Origin: Solobacterium sp.
GTDB lineage: Bacteria; Bacillota_I; Bacilli_A; Erysipelotrichales; Erysipelotrichaceae
Assembly: GCA_017404505.1 (NCBI GenBank)
Contig: JAFRCE010000016.1
Location: 90,862 to 154,861 of the forward strand
Direction of reading: 5' to 3'
Length of the DNA: 64,000 bases
The notes beneath the pieces are model-generated. The model had not been told where the DNA came from. It ran no database searches and was given only the letters and a program-made list of their open reading frames with translations. The first letter of the stretch is position 1. Each line of letters starts with the position of its first letter. Both the position numbers and the translations under genes were made by a program. Shown here one piece after another: positions 1 through 7,200 of this stretch.

Positions 1-667
1 TACGGATCAGGTCGGCTGACGTCAGCGGCGCGCCGGTCGAGTTGATCGATTCGAAAATCTGCTGGGCATTGTCCGTTTCCGCTAACGGGAAAGCCAGAAT
101 ATCCACCCGGTTCAGACAGTCGAGCAGCTCCAGCAGGCTGTGCTTGCGGGCCAGTTCGACAATGCGCTTATGAATGAAGTCATAATTGCGGTATACGCCC
201 GATTCCTTCTCCTTGCGGGAAAGATCTTTGACGTTGCCGTAAACGAGGCGGGCATAGACATCGTCACTGGAAACAGCCGGCTTCAGACGCAGGGCGGCAT
301 TGGAATCGGAATGACGGTTATATAAATAATAGTCATCGATCATGCCGGCAACGACTCTGTCCTTCTTTTCTTCCGCCACCCTCTTCAGAGCCAGCAGAAA
401 GATAAAACAGGTGGTCAGTCGCTGCTGTCCGTCGACGATCTGCAGCTGCTGGAACATGGCCGAGATCTTGGACTCCAGATAGATGATAATGCCGAGAAAA
501 TGATTCGTGGTCCGCCCTTCCAGAAGGTCCTGCAGATCGTTCATAAAACGATACGTTTCCTTCTCCGGGTTCCACGTATAGTTTCTCTGATATACCGGGA
601 TGACAAACTGTGATCCCATTGTTGTTTTAATAAAGTCAGACAGACTTATTCTGACTGGTGGTTTCAT
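1..667 (-). CDS. DUF262 (GmrS-like) protein, N-terminal part
   Basis: About 222 N-terminal residues are present; the gene runs off the left edge. DUF262 is the N-terminal domain of GmrSD-type modification-dependent restriction systems and related phage-defence proteins, where the DGQQR motif belongs to a ParB/Srx-like nucleotide-hydrolysing fold. Seen here: IPVYQRNYTW near residue 25, IVDGQQRLTT near residue 75, and FESINSTGAPLTSADL at the window edge, all family hallmarks in the expected order. The start is the ATG at 665-667; an internal ATG 16 codons later would remove the domain's first strand. The Shine-Dalgarno is weak. Whether a C-terminal DUF1524/HNH nuclease domain follows cannot be seen. 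It lies downstream of two double-glycine small proteins but is separated from them by two terminators. Confidence 0.85.
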   Translation of the reverse strand, partial: MKPPVRISLSDFIKTTMGSQFVIPVYQRNYTWNPEKETYRFMNDLQDLLEGRTTNHFLGIIIYLESKISAMFQQLQIVDGQQRLTTCFIFLLALKRVAEEKKDRVVAGMIDDYYLYNRHSDSNAALRLKPAVSSDDVYARLVYGNVKDLSRKEKESGVYRNYDFIHKRIVELARKHSLLELLDCLNRVDILAFPLAETDNAQQIFESINSTGAPLTSADLIR

Positions 668-715
668 CTGTATTGCAATCTCTTTCACTGATGATTCATT
701 ATATCACACAAACGG

Positions 716-737
716 AAAAAGCCCATAACAGGGCTTT
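716..737 (-). terminator. intrinsic terminator
   Basis: Read on the minus strand: arms AAAGCCC / GGGCTTT around a short loop, followed by a T run. It is the second of two minus-strand terminators between the small GG-leader genes and the DUF262 gene. Confidence 0.6.
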
Positions 738-798
738 ATACTGACCGTTCATCCTGCCTTTTCACGCTTGTCCTGCCGGCCTCAGCAGCCGCTGTACA

Positions 799-828
799 GA
801 AAAAGATCCTGCTTTTTACAGGATCTTA
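799..828 (-). terminator. intrinsic terminator of the GG-leader gene pair
   Basis: Minus-strand hairpin with 9-bp arms AAGATCCTG / CAGGATCTT, a 7-base loop and a T run, 30 bases after the stop of the 858-1127 gene. Confidence 0.8.
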
Positions 829-857
829 TACAGGCTTTGCGGGATGCCGGATCACGG

Positions 858-1127
858 TCACTCCTGATTGTTTTTGTAGTCCTCACGGAGTTTTTTCAGC
901 TGCGGCCAGGTCAGCACGTCAATGGACATGCCGATTTCCCTGGCGTAGCGTTCCGCCCCGTGAATATCGTTGTAGAATGTTTTAATAACCTCGCCGGACA
1001 CATCGTCGATGACTTCAACTTCCGTATAGCCGCCGTTGATATCGGCTCCCTGGTAGATGAAGAACGCACCGCCGCTGACATCCTTCATTTCTTCTTCGGT
1101 TAACTGTTTTCGCGCAATCAATGCCAT
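858..1127 (-). CDS. small protein with double-glycine leader
   Basis: 89 residues. The N-terminus matches the leader of peptides processed and exported by C39-peptidase ABC transporters: LTEEEMKDVSGG has hydrophobic residues at -4 (V) and -7 (M), acid at -8 and GG at -2/-1. Cleavage after GG20 would release an unusually large, acidic, mostly hydrophilic 69-residue product with no cysteines, unlike classical pediocin-like bacteriocins. The ribosome site AAAGGAG lies 8 bases before the ATG. It is very likely co-transcribed with the similar GG protein upstream (58-base gap) and ends at a terminator. No exporter, immunity gene or maturation enzyme lies in the window. A non-secreted protein with a chance GG is the alternative. 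Function unknown. Confidence 0.75.
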   Translation of the reverse strand: MALIARKQLTEEEMKDVSGGAFFIYQGADINGGYTEVEVIDDVSGEVIKTFYNDIHGAERYAREIGMSIDVLTWPQLKKLREDYKNNQE

Positions 1128-1185
1128 TTCTGATTCTCCTTTATTGCCTCTTGCTTATGACAGGAAAAATGAATTCCCCGATATG

Positions 1186-1476
1186 CTAATCACCGTATTT
1201 CTCTCTCAGCATTGCCATGATCTCAGGGGTGCCGATTTCCTGTCCGTCATAAGTGAAGAACACATTCAGTTTATCCTCCGGACCATAGGTGCTGAGGTCC
1301 GCCCGGCCGATCGGCAGATATACCAGCAAAGCAGTCGCGATTGCATCATCTCTTGGAAGGCTGTCAAACTCAGGAAATTTTCTGTGAATATATTCATACA
1401 TTTCCTTGAGTTCCGCTTCCGTGCCGCCGTTAATGAACTGCATCAGTTCATTTGGGATCTGTTTCTTTTCTGTCAT
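1186..1476 (-). CDS. second small protein with double-glycine-type leader
   Basis: 96 residues from the ATG at 1474-1476, chosen because GAAAGGAAAC sits just upstream. The reading frame stays open further upstream, but that extension runs through the tRNA-Trp terminator, so the longer form is rejected. IPNELMQFINGG at residues 7-18 has I at -4, M at -7 and GG at -2/-1, the same layout as its neighbour downstream. The remaining 78 residues are acidic and predicted soluble and share no obvious sequence similarity with the first protein, so the pair looks like two different cargoes with one export signal. Function unknown. Confidence 0.7.
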   Translation of the reverse strand: MTEKKQIPNELMQFINGGTEAELKEMYEYIHRKFPEFDSLPRDDAIATALLVYLPIGRADLSTYGPEDKLNVFFTYDGQEIGTPEIMAMLREKYGD

Positions 1477-1627
1477 TTTTGTTTCCTTTCGTAAATCAAA
1501 TTCTCTTACCATCATTATCTGAGGACAATGCCGTTCCTTTCGGAACAGCTTTGTCATTGCATCTGATATTTTTTTTACCATCAGAAGTTCTTCTTCCGCA
1601 AGCGGTTTACAATGCCTTCGGGAAAAC

Positions 1628-1659
1628 CAAAAAAATGATCTCTTACTGTCAGAGATCAT
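1628..1659 (-). terminator. terminator after tRNA-Trp
   Basis: Perfect 9-bp minus-strand arms ATGATCTCT / AGAGATCAT with a 7-base loop and a T run, 14 bases past the tRNA-Trp 3' end. It ends the two-tRNA transcript and separates it from the small-protein genes. Confidence 0.85.
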
Positions 1660-1672
1660 CCTGATTTACAGG

Positions 1673-1743
1673 CAGGGGTAGAGAGAATCGAACTCCCATC
1701 AGCGGTTTTGGAGACCGATGTACTACCATTGTACGATACCCCT
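1673..1743 (-). tRNA. tRNA-Trp (anticodon CCA)
   Basis: 71 nt on the minus strand. The acceptor stem AGGGGTA / TACCCCT is perfect. The anticodon loop CTCCAAA gives anticodon CCA, and the T loop TTCGATT is canonical. The 3' CCA is not fully encoded. It follows tRNA-Glu by 12 bases in the same transcript. Confidence 0.95.
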
Positions 1744-1755
1744 AAAAAGAAAAAG

Positions 1756-1829
1756 TGACGCGTACGGGATTCGAACCCGTGAATGCCGCCGTGAAAGGGC
1801 GGTGTGTTAAGCCGCTTCACCAACGCGCC
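1756..1829 (-). tRNA. tRNA-Glu (anticodon TTC)
   Basis: 74 nt on the minus strand. Acceptor GGCGCGT / ACGCGTC with one G-T pair, anticodon loop CTTTCAC giving TTC, and T loop TTCGAAT. CCA is not encoded. First gene of a Glu-Trp tRNA pair. Confidence 0.95.
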
Positions 1830-1844
1830 ATGTGGTGCTCAGAA

Positions 1845-1873
1845 ATAATAGCATAAACAAAAATCTAAAACAA
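1845..1873 (-). promoter_or_regulatory. promoter of the tRNA-Glu/tRNA-Trp pair
   Basis: Minus strand: -35 TTGTTT (1868-1873), 17-base spacer, -10 TATTAT (1845-1850), 15 bases before the tRNA-Glu 5' end. The same hexamers and spacing precede tRNA-His at 42.1 kb. Confidence 0.75.
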
Positions 1874-1958
1874 TCTTTTTATTTCATTTTTTCATAATTT
1901 CTTTTCCCCTTTTCCCATCCTGCTGTTTTGTATAGTAAAATACGGGAGGAGGAAAGCC

Positions 1959-3296
1959 ATGGAACAGACTTCATTATTTGATGACCGCCGGACCACCGGA
2001 CCGCTCGCCGACCGCATGCGTCCCGAAACACTGGGTGATTATGCCGGCCAGCAGCATCTTCTGGCGGAAGGAAAGATCCTGCGCCGGATGATCGACCGCG
2101 ATGAAGTGCAGTCGATGATTTTCTGGGGGCCGCCCGGTGTCGGCAAGACTACCCTGGCAAGAATCATCGCCCGCTGCACCAGATCCCACTTCATCGTTTT
2201 TTCCGCAGTCACCAGCGGCATCAAAGAAATCAAGGAAGTCATGAACAAGGCGGAAGCCGCCCGTTCCATGGGTGAGAAAACGATCGTTTTCGTGGATGAA
2301 ATTCATCGTTTCAATAAAGCGCAGCAGGACGCCTTCCTACCGTATGTGGAACGCGGCAGTATCATCCTGATCGGCGCCACGACCGAGAATCCTTCGTTTG
2401 AGATCAACAACGCTCTGCTCTCCCGCTGCAAGGTCTTCACCCTGGAAGCCCTGTCAACGGATGATATCGTTTCACTTCTGAAGCGGGCTCTTACCGATCC
2501 GCGCGGCTTCGGTGCCTGGGAAGTGACGATCGACGACGATCTTCTCTATCTGATTGCCAATTACGCCAACGGTGACGCCCGCACTGCGCTGAACACACTG
2601 GAACTGGCTGTCATGAACGGCCAGGGTGACGCCGTGCATTCCACCGTTACCAGAGAAATCATCGAACAGTGCATCGCCGGCAAGTCGCTGCTGTATGACA
2701 AAAACGGCGAAGAGCACTACAACCTGATCAGCGCCCTGCACAAATCGATGCGCAATTCCGACGCTGATGCGGCGGTCTACTGGCTGGCCCGCATGCTGGA
2801 AGCCGGGGAAGATCCGCTCTATGTTGCAAGACGTGTTGTCCGCTTCGCCTCTGAAGACGTCGGCATGGCGGACAGCCGGGCTCTGCAGATCGCGATTGCC
2901 GCCTATCAGGCATGTACATACCTCGGCATGCCGGAATGCAACGTGCATCTGACCCACGCCGTCGTGTTCTGTTCCCTGGCGCCGAAATCCAATTCTCTCG
3001 AAGTCGCTTATATGAGCGCCGCCGAAGATGCCAGAAACATGCTCGACGAGCCGGTGCCGCTGCAGATCCGCAATGCCTCTACCCGCCTGATGGAGGATCT
3101 CGGCTACGGAAAAGACTACATGTATGCCCATGATTACGAAGGACATATCACCGCCATGCAGTGTCTGCCTGACTCTCTGAAAGACAAAAAGTATTATCAG
3201 CCTTCTGACCAGGGGGTGGAAAAACGGGTCAGAGAGCACAAGGAACAGATCGAAGCATGGAAAGAAGAACAGCGTAAAAAGGGAAGATCCCGCTGA
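1959..3296 (+). CDS. rarA: replication-associated recombination ATPase RarA (MgsA)
   Basis: 445 residues, normal for RarA. This AAA+ ATPase of the clamp-loader clade acts at stalled replication forks and is linked to recombination and lesion tolerance. Walker A GPPGVGKTT is at residues 57-65 and Walker B FVDEIH near 111-116; the sensor-1 stretch GATTENPSFE and the C-terminal tetramerisation domain (helical, ending in a basic tail) are present. Ribosome site GGGAGGAGG precedes the ATG. It is monocistronic in context: a tRNA pair diverges upstream and a strong bidirectional terminator starts inside its last codons. Confidence 0.96.
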   Translation: MEQTSLFDDRRTTGPLADRMRPETLGDYAGQQHLLAEGKILRRMIDRDEVQSMIFWGPPGVGKTTLARIIARCTRSHFIVFSAVTSGIKEIKEVMNKAEAARSMGEKTIVFVDEIHRFNKAQQDAFLPYVERGSIILIGATTENPSFEINNALLSRCKVFTLEALSTDDIVSLLKRALTDPRGFGAWEVTIDDDLLYLIANYANGDARTALNTLELAVMNGQGDAVHSTVTREIIEQCIAGKSLLYDKNGEEHYNLISALHKSMRNSDADAAVYWLARMLEAGEDPLYVARRVVRFASEDVGMADSRALQIAIAAYQACTYLGMPECNVHLTHAVVFCSLAPKSNSLEVAYMSAAEDARNMLDEPVPLQIRNASTRLMEDLGYGKDYMYAHDYEGHITAMQCLPDSLKDKKYYQPSDQGVEKRVREHKEQIEAWKEEQRKKGRSR

Positions 3297-3315
3297 GGAT
3301 CTTCCCTTTTTTCTT
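3281..3315. terminator. bidirectional terminator rarA / MATE
   Basis: 10-bp perfect stem GGGAAGATCC / GGATCTTCCC with a 6-base loop, T run on the plus side and A run (T on minus) on the other. It overlaps the last codons of rarA and serves the convergent MATE gene. Confidence 0.9.
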
Positions 3316-4646
3316 TATTCCGCCAGTTCCGGCGCCATGATCTTCTGGAAGATGGCATATGCCAGAACGGCTGTCAGAATATCCGCTGCCGGCTGCGCGG
3401 CAATGACGCCTATGTATCCGAACATGGCGGACAGGGCGAACAGCATGACGGCATAGATGTAACCCTGCCGGCCGGCACTCAGAGCCAGTGCTCCGCCCGC
3501 TTTGCCGGCGGACTGGAACAGACAGGTCGTGACCATCGTATAACCGATGAACGGCATGCCGGCAAGGATCGTCCTGAGCATCGGGGTGCCGGTTTCAATT
3601 ACCGCCGGATCATTGAGGAAGAACCGGATCAGTACCGGTGCCAGAACAAACAACACAGCGGAAAGCACGACACCGAGTCCGCATACCAGCATCCTGGCAA
3701 AACGCAGGGTTTCCTTCAGACGCTTTTTATTGCCGGCGCCATACAGATAGCCATAGAGCGGCTGGCCGCCGAAGGAGAACGCCACCATGATCATGATGAC
3801 GATCATCAGAACTTTGGATACAATGCCGTACGCGGCGATCTTGTCGGTACCATACGGCACCAGGAAGTTGTTCAGCAGCATGATCGCGACACTCTGCATG
3901 ATATTCGTGATGGACGAAGGAATACCGATGCCGAAGACCTGCCGCAGCTCATCGGTGCTGATATGAAAGCCGCGTGGTGAAACAGAGAGCTTTCTGGACT
4001 TGCTCATGATAAACCAGAAATAGTAAATGTCCGCGCAGACATTGCCAATCACGGTCGCGATGGCAGCACCGGCCGCACCCATTCCCAGCGTGAAGATGAA
4101 GACAGGGTCGAGAATCATATTGACGATCGATCCGATGGCCGAACCGATCATCGCGGCTGTCGCGAAGCCTTCTGTTCTCAGCAGGTTGGTCGGTACCAGC
4201 GAGAAAATGATAAACGGCGCGCCAAGAGCAATCCACGTGTAATAGTCCGATGCGAACGACAGTGTGTCACTGCCGGCTCCGAGCAGCTTCAGCATGACAC
4301 CGCGGCTCAGGATCAGCACCAGGGCGATCAGAATGCCGAAGGCAAACGAACCGAGAAAACCGAAAACGGAAATGCGTTTCGCGTCTTCGTCTTTTTTCTG
4401 GCCGAACAGACGGGAAATCACGGAAGCGCCGCCCAGTCCGAAGATATCACCGATGGCGATCAGGAAGGTAAACACCGGCGCGCATAAGGCGATACCGGCA
4501 ACCAGATTCGTATTGCCTGTCTTGGCGATGAAATACATATCAACCATGTTGTAGACAAGCATCAGCACGCTGCTCATCATGACCGGAACAGCCAGTTTCA
4601 TATATGCTTTGCCGATCGGCATGGATTCAAATAATTCGTTGTTCAT
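3315..4646 (-). CDS. MATE family efflux transporter (1)
   Basis: 443 residues with about twelve hydrophobic segments in two similar halves, the MATE fold (Na+ or H+ driven export of organic cations and drugs). The N-terminal IGKAYMKLAVPVMMSS and the GGASVISRLFGQKK loop after helix 2-3 are typical. The start has GGAGGAAAT eight bases upstream. It is transcribed divergently from a Crp/Fnr-like regulator gene, with a perfect palindrome about 42 bases before the predicted transcription start, so control by that regulator is likely. The substrate cannot be told. One of three MATE genes in the window; the three differ in sequence. Confidence 0.92.
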   Translation of the reverse strand: MNNELFESMPIGKAYMKLAVPVMMSSVLMLVYNMVDMYFIAKTGNTNLVAGIALCAPVFTFLIAIGDIFGLGGASVISRLFGQKKDEDAKRISVFGFLGSFAFGILIALVLILSRGVMLKLLGAGSDTLSFASDYYTWIALGAPFIIFSLVPTNLLRTEGFATAAMIGSAIGSIVNMILDPVFIFTLGMGAAGAAIATVIGNVCADIYYFWFIMSKSRKLSVSPRGFHISTDELRQVFGIGIPSSITNIMQSVAIMLLNNFLVPYGTDKIAAYGIVSKVLMIVIMIMVAFSFGGQPLYGYLYGAGNKKRLKETLRFARMLVCGLGVVLSAVLFVLAPVLIRFFLNDPAVIETGTPMLRTILAGMPFIGYTMVTTCLFQSAGKAGGALALSAGRQGYIYAVMLFALSAMFGYIGVIAAQPAADILTAVLAYAIFQKIMAPELAE

Positions 4647-4665
4647 AGGATTTCCTCCGATGATT

Positions 4666-4671
4666 ATTATA
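4666..4671 (-). promoter_or_regulatory. -10 box of MATE (1) promoter
   Basis: TATAAT on the minus strand, 20 bases before the MATE start codon. There is no good -35 hexamer at the usual distance; that position is taken by the palindrome at 4690-4711, as in activator-dependent promoters. Confidence 0.6.
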
Positions 4672-4689
4672 CTTTTTCCACTTTACCAG

Positions 4690-4711
4690 AATGGTGCCAT
4701 ATGGCACCATT
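4690..4711. promoter_or_regulatory. 22-bp perfect palindrome, probable Crp/Fnr-type operator
   Basis: The two 11-base halves AATGGTGCCAT and ATGGCACCATT are exact reverse complements. The site lies between two divergent genes. Its centre (4700.5) is about 41.5 bases upstream of the transcription start predicted from the minus-strand -10 box, the classic class II activator position for Crp/Fnr proteins. Its other edge is five bases from the regulator's own ATG, so binding could also repress or pause the regulator gene. The binding protein is inferred from position only. Confidence 0.7.
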
Positions 4712-4716
4712 AAAGT

Positions 4717-5358
4717 ATGCGGAAGGAAAACAATGCAAAAAAACTTGAAAGTTATCTGAAGAAATACCGGATCCCTTCTTTTTTCGGCATTCCTTCTCTT
4801 CCCTTCGAACTGTATTCCGCCGCCCGTCATGAAGTCATCAACAACGAACTGGAGTTCACGGATCATCTCGTCTTTTTCGTGGCCGGTGCCATTGCCATTA
4901 CCCATATCCGTGATGACGGCACTTCGTTCACGATCGGTGAGATAACGGAATTTACTGTCCTGGGCGATCTCGAATTCGCCTCTTCTGTCACTTCCCCTCA
5001 CCTGGTGGGAGCGCTGAAGAAATCATGGTTTGTCGTTCTGCCGCTGCGGGATATCCGGCAGCAGCTGATGAACGACCCTGTCTTTCTGCGGAATATGCTG
5101 GCTTCGATCAGCCGCAAATTCATCCTGTTTTCGACAGCCATGTCAGTTCCCGGTTCTTTGCGTACCCGGATCCTGTATCATATGCAGGTGACCCGCAGCG
5201 ACCACATGATCCACAGCGTCATCCGTACGTGTTCACTGCTTCAGTGCAGTAAAAGACAGCTGCTGCGGATCCTGAAGCAGCTGTGTGATGAAGGCGTCGT
5301 CGAAAAAACCGGCAAGGGATCCTACCGGCTGCTGCGGATGGAAAAGGAAGCCTTTTAA
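4717..5358 (+). CDS. Crp/Fnr family transcriptional regulator
   Basis: 213 residues, the standard Crp/Fnr length: N-terminal cyclic-nucleotide-binding-type jelly roll (about 20-130), long dimer helix, then a C-terminal winged helix. The recognition-helix region CSKRQLLRILKQLCDEGVV lies near 176-194. There are no N-terminal Fe-S cysteines, so it is not an oxygen-sensing FNR, and the cAMP-binding RGE signature is not seen; the ligand is unknown. An in-frame stop at 4711 makes 4717 the first possible start. No Shine-Dalgarno can be fitted, suggesting a leaderless or very short leader mRNA. The likely target is the divergent MATE exporter. Confidence 0.88.
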   Translation: MRKENNAKKLESYLKKYRIPSFFGIPSLPFELYSAARHEVINNELEFTDHLVFFVAGAIAITHIRDDGTSFTIGEITEFTVLGDLEFASSVTSPHLVGALKKSWFVVLPLRDIRQQLMNDPVFLRNMLASISRKFILFSTAMSVPGSLRTRILYHMQVTRSDHMIHSVIRTCSLLQCSKRQLLRILKQLCDEGVVEKTGKGSYRLLRMEKEAF

Positions 5359-5366
5359 GCTTCCTT
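5344..5366. terminator. terminator between convergent genes
   Basis: 8-bp stem AAGGAAGC / GCTTCCTT at the end of the regulator gene, with weak T runs on both sides. It serves the convergent regulator and Gx-transporter genes. Confidence 0.6.
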
Positions 5367-5877
5367 AGATCTTATTCTTTTTCAGCGGTCTGATCCGGGA
5401 AAGAACCAGCTGGGCTGTCAGGCCGGTCAGAACACCCATCGGAATCGATCCGAGCAGCAGATACGGCAGGATCACGGCCACACCGGACTGCATATAGAAC
5501 AGACAGACGACGATGACCTGGCCGACGGAGTGCATGATGGAGCAGATGATGGACGTGAACATCAGCGAGGATTTCAGTTTGTCCATCAGGATCAGGGCAA
5601 TACTGGAAAGAACGACACCGCCCAGCGAGATCCAGAAGGTGCTGGAAAAGATCATGCCGCGCATCAGGGTCGATATGACGACACGCATGACATTGACGAC
5701 GATCATTTCCCTGACACCCATGATTTTGATCGTGATCAGGGCAATAATATTGGCCAGGCCCAGCCGCACCATATAGAAGACAGGACCGATATAGACCGAC
5801 TCGGCTATGCTGAGCACGATCGCCATCGCCGAAAGCAGAGCCAGATATATGAAATGTCTGGTTTTTTCAATTCCCAC
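5365..5877 (-). CDS. Gx transporter family / HepT-I-like membrane protein
   Basis: 170 residues with five or six hydrophobic segments, matching the family annotated as 'heptaprenyl diphosphate synthase component I' or Gx transporter. These are ECF-S-like membrane proteins, and the polyprenyl synthase label is historical. N-terminal YLALLSAMAIVLSIAES and the GLANIIALITIKIMG helix are typical. It overlaps no neighbour and follows the NusG-II gene by 4 bases, a pairing widely seen next to rnf or apbE genes in Firmicutes. A link with the window's Rnf/ApbE system at 43-50 kb is inference. Substrate unknown. Confidence 0.75.
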   Translation of the reverse strand: MGIEKTRHFIYLALLSAMAIVLSIAESVYIGPVFYMVRLGLANIIALITIKIMGVREMIVVNVMRVVISTLMRGMIFSSTFWISLGGVVLSSIALILMDKLKSSLMFTSIICSIMHSVGQVIVVCLFYMQSGVAVILPYLLLGSIPMGVLTGLTAQLVLSRIRPLKKNKI

Positions 5878-5881
5878 GGAC

Positions 5882-6295
5882 TTACTCCTTCTCCATCATG
5901 TTCCAGGCGGTTTCCGCATCAACAATCACGAGATCATTCGGCAGGCAGATGATCGGAAACAGATTGTTCTGATCCGCCCACCCCATTTTCTTGCATGTAT
6001 AGTCATAGCATTCGACGTCTTTCACGTGCCAGCGGCCGTCTCTGACTTCGATATGCATCTCACCGACATCGCCTTCCACTGTGTATTCGCTGTCCACCCC
6101 GGAATCGAAATAAAGAATGATACGGTTGTGGTGCACGATGGCGACCCATTCCCCTTCCGCTTCTTTTTTCGGGGCATTCACATCCCCATATGGATCCGGC
6201 TTCCCGGCGGAAGAGGAAAACAGACGCCGGCCGAGAATCATGCCGGCAGCCAGTACGCCGATCAGTAAAATGATGAGCCATTCTTTCTTCTTCAT
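5882..6295 (-). CDS. NusG domain II-containing membrane-anchored protein
   Basis: 137 residues: one N-terminal membrane helix (LIILLIGVLAAGMIL), a linker, then a small beta domain (about 50-135) of the NusG_II family, including the usual pair of cysteines (CYDYTCKKMGW) and the CLPNDLVI stretch. The extracytoplasmic domain of this family has no established function. It is translated together with the Gx-transporter gene 4 bases downstream; RBS not strong. Confidence 0.8.
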   Translation of the reverse strand: MKKKEWLIILLIGVLAAGMILGRRLFSSSAGKPDPYGDVNAPKKEAEGEWVAIVHHNRIILYFDSGVDSEYTVEGDVGEMHIEVRDGRWHVKDVECYDYTCKKMGWADQNNLFPIICLPNDLVIVDAETAWNMMEKE

Positions 6296-6321
6296 AAGCG
6301 ATATCGATTATAGCATAACAC

Positions 6322-6344
6322 AAAAGAAAAGAGCCGAAGCTCTT
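6322..6344 (-). terminator. terminator of the aro operon
   Basis: Minus-strand AAGAGC-TTCG-GCTCTT hairpin with a stable UUCG tetraloop and T-rich tail, directly after the tyrA stop. Confidence 0.85.
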
Positions 6345-6348
6345 CCCC

Positions 6349-7200
6349 TTACGGTTTGACATCAAAGGCTTTGCGGCGGATCGTTGATGTGATCATCTTC
6401 TGTTTCATTCCTTCGACATCCTCTGCTTCCAGAAGATTCCGGAAATCCTGCATTTCCTTGACAAACGCGTCGATCTCCGCCAACAGATAATCCTGGTTCT
6501 GCAGGAACAGTTCCGGCCACAGGTTCTCGTTGATGCTGGCGATGCGGGTCAGATCCCGGAAACTGTCACCGGTATATTTCACCAGGTCCGTGCAGTCGGT
6601 CACGTTCATCAGACTGACCGCGATCACATGCGACAGCTGGGAAACAAAGCCGATCATGTTGTCATGTTCTTCCGGCGTCAGTATGCCGATATAGCGGAAT
6701 TTCAGAGCTTCGGCAATATCCCGGGCTGTCTGTATGGCACGCTCCGTGTTGGCGGCGGTCGGCACAATAATATAATTGGCCTGATGGAAGCGGGTGCAGT
6801 CCGCAAAGTGAATGCCCTGCGACTCCCTTCCCGCCATCGGATGGGCCGCGATGTATTCGACGTCGGGCCGCAGGATGGCATTGATTTCCCGGATGACATT
6901 GCGCTTGACACCGGTCACGTCTGTCAGAATCGTGCCGGACGTGAAAAGGTGCTGGTATTTTCCGACCCACTCTATGAACGTTTTCGGATAGAGGGCGGAA
7001 ATCACGATGCCGCTGCCGGCCACAAGTTCCGGATCCGGACCGCCTTCTGTGATCCAGCCCTGTTCCTTTGCATACTGAATGGCTTCTGGATCTATGTCGA
7101 TACCGGTTACCTGGCAGCCCGCTTCGGAAAGCCCCTGGGCATAGCTGCCACCCAGCAGACCGAGACCGATAATCGTGATTTTTGTGTCTTTACTGATCAT
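6349..7200 (-). CDS. tyrA: prephenate dehydrogenase
   Basis: 283 residues. Converts prephenate to 4-hydroxyphenylpyruvate with NAD(P)+ in tyrosine synthesis. The N-terminal Rossmann motif IIGLGLLGGSYA is at about residues 10-21, AHPMAGRES near 120-128 carries the catalytic region, and the helical dimer domain follows. There is no C-terminal ACT domain and no chorismate mutase domain, so it is the short monofunctional type. Last gene of the aro operon; its start overlaps the aroA stop by 4 bases, implying translational coupling. Confidence 0.95.
   Translation of the reverse strand: MISKDTKITIIGLGLLGGSYAQGLSEAGCQVTGIDIDPEAIQYAKEQGWITEGGPDPELVAGSGIVISALYPKTFIEWVGKYQHLFTSGTILTDVTGVKRNVIREINAILRPDVEYIAAHPMAGRESQGIHFADCTRFHQANYIIVPTAANTERAIQTARDIAEALKFRYIGILTPEEHDNMIGFVSQLSHVIAVSLMNVTDCTDLVKYTGDSFRDLTRIASINENLWPELFLQNQDYLLAEIDAFVKEMQDFRNLLEAEDVEGMKQKMITSTIRRKAFDVKP

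Noticed and set aside
1673..1743. tRNA-Trp 3' end as integration site for the accessory genes to its left.
   Set aside because: The partner att repeat would be outside the window and no integrase is seen, so it cannot be supported.
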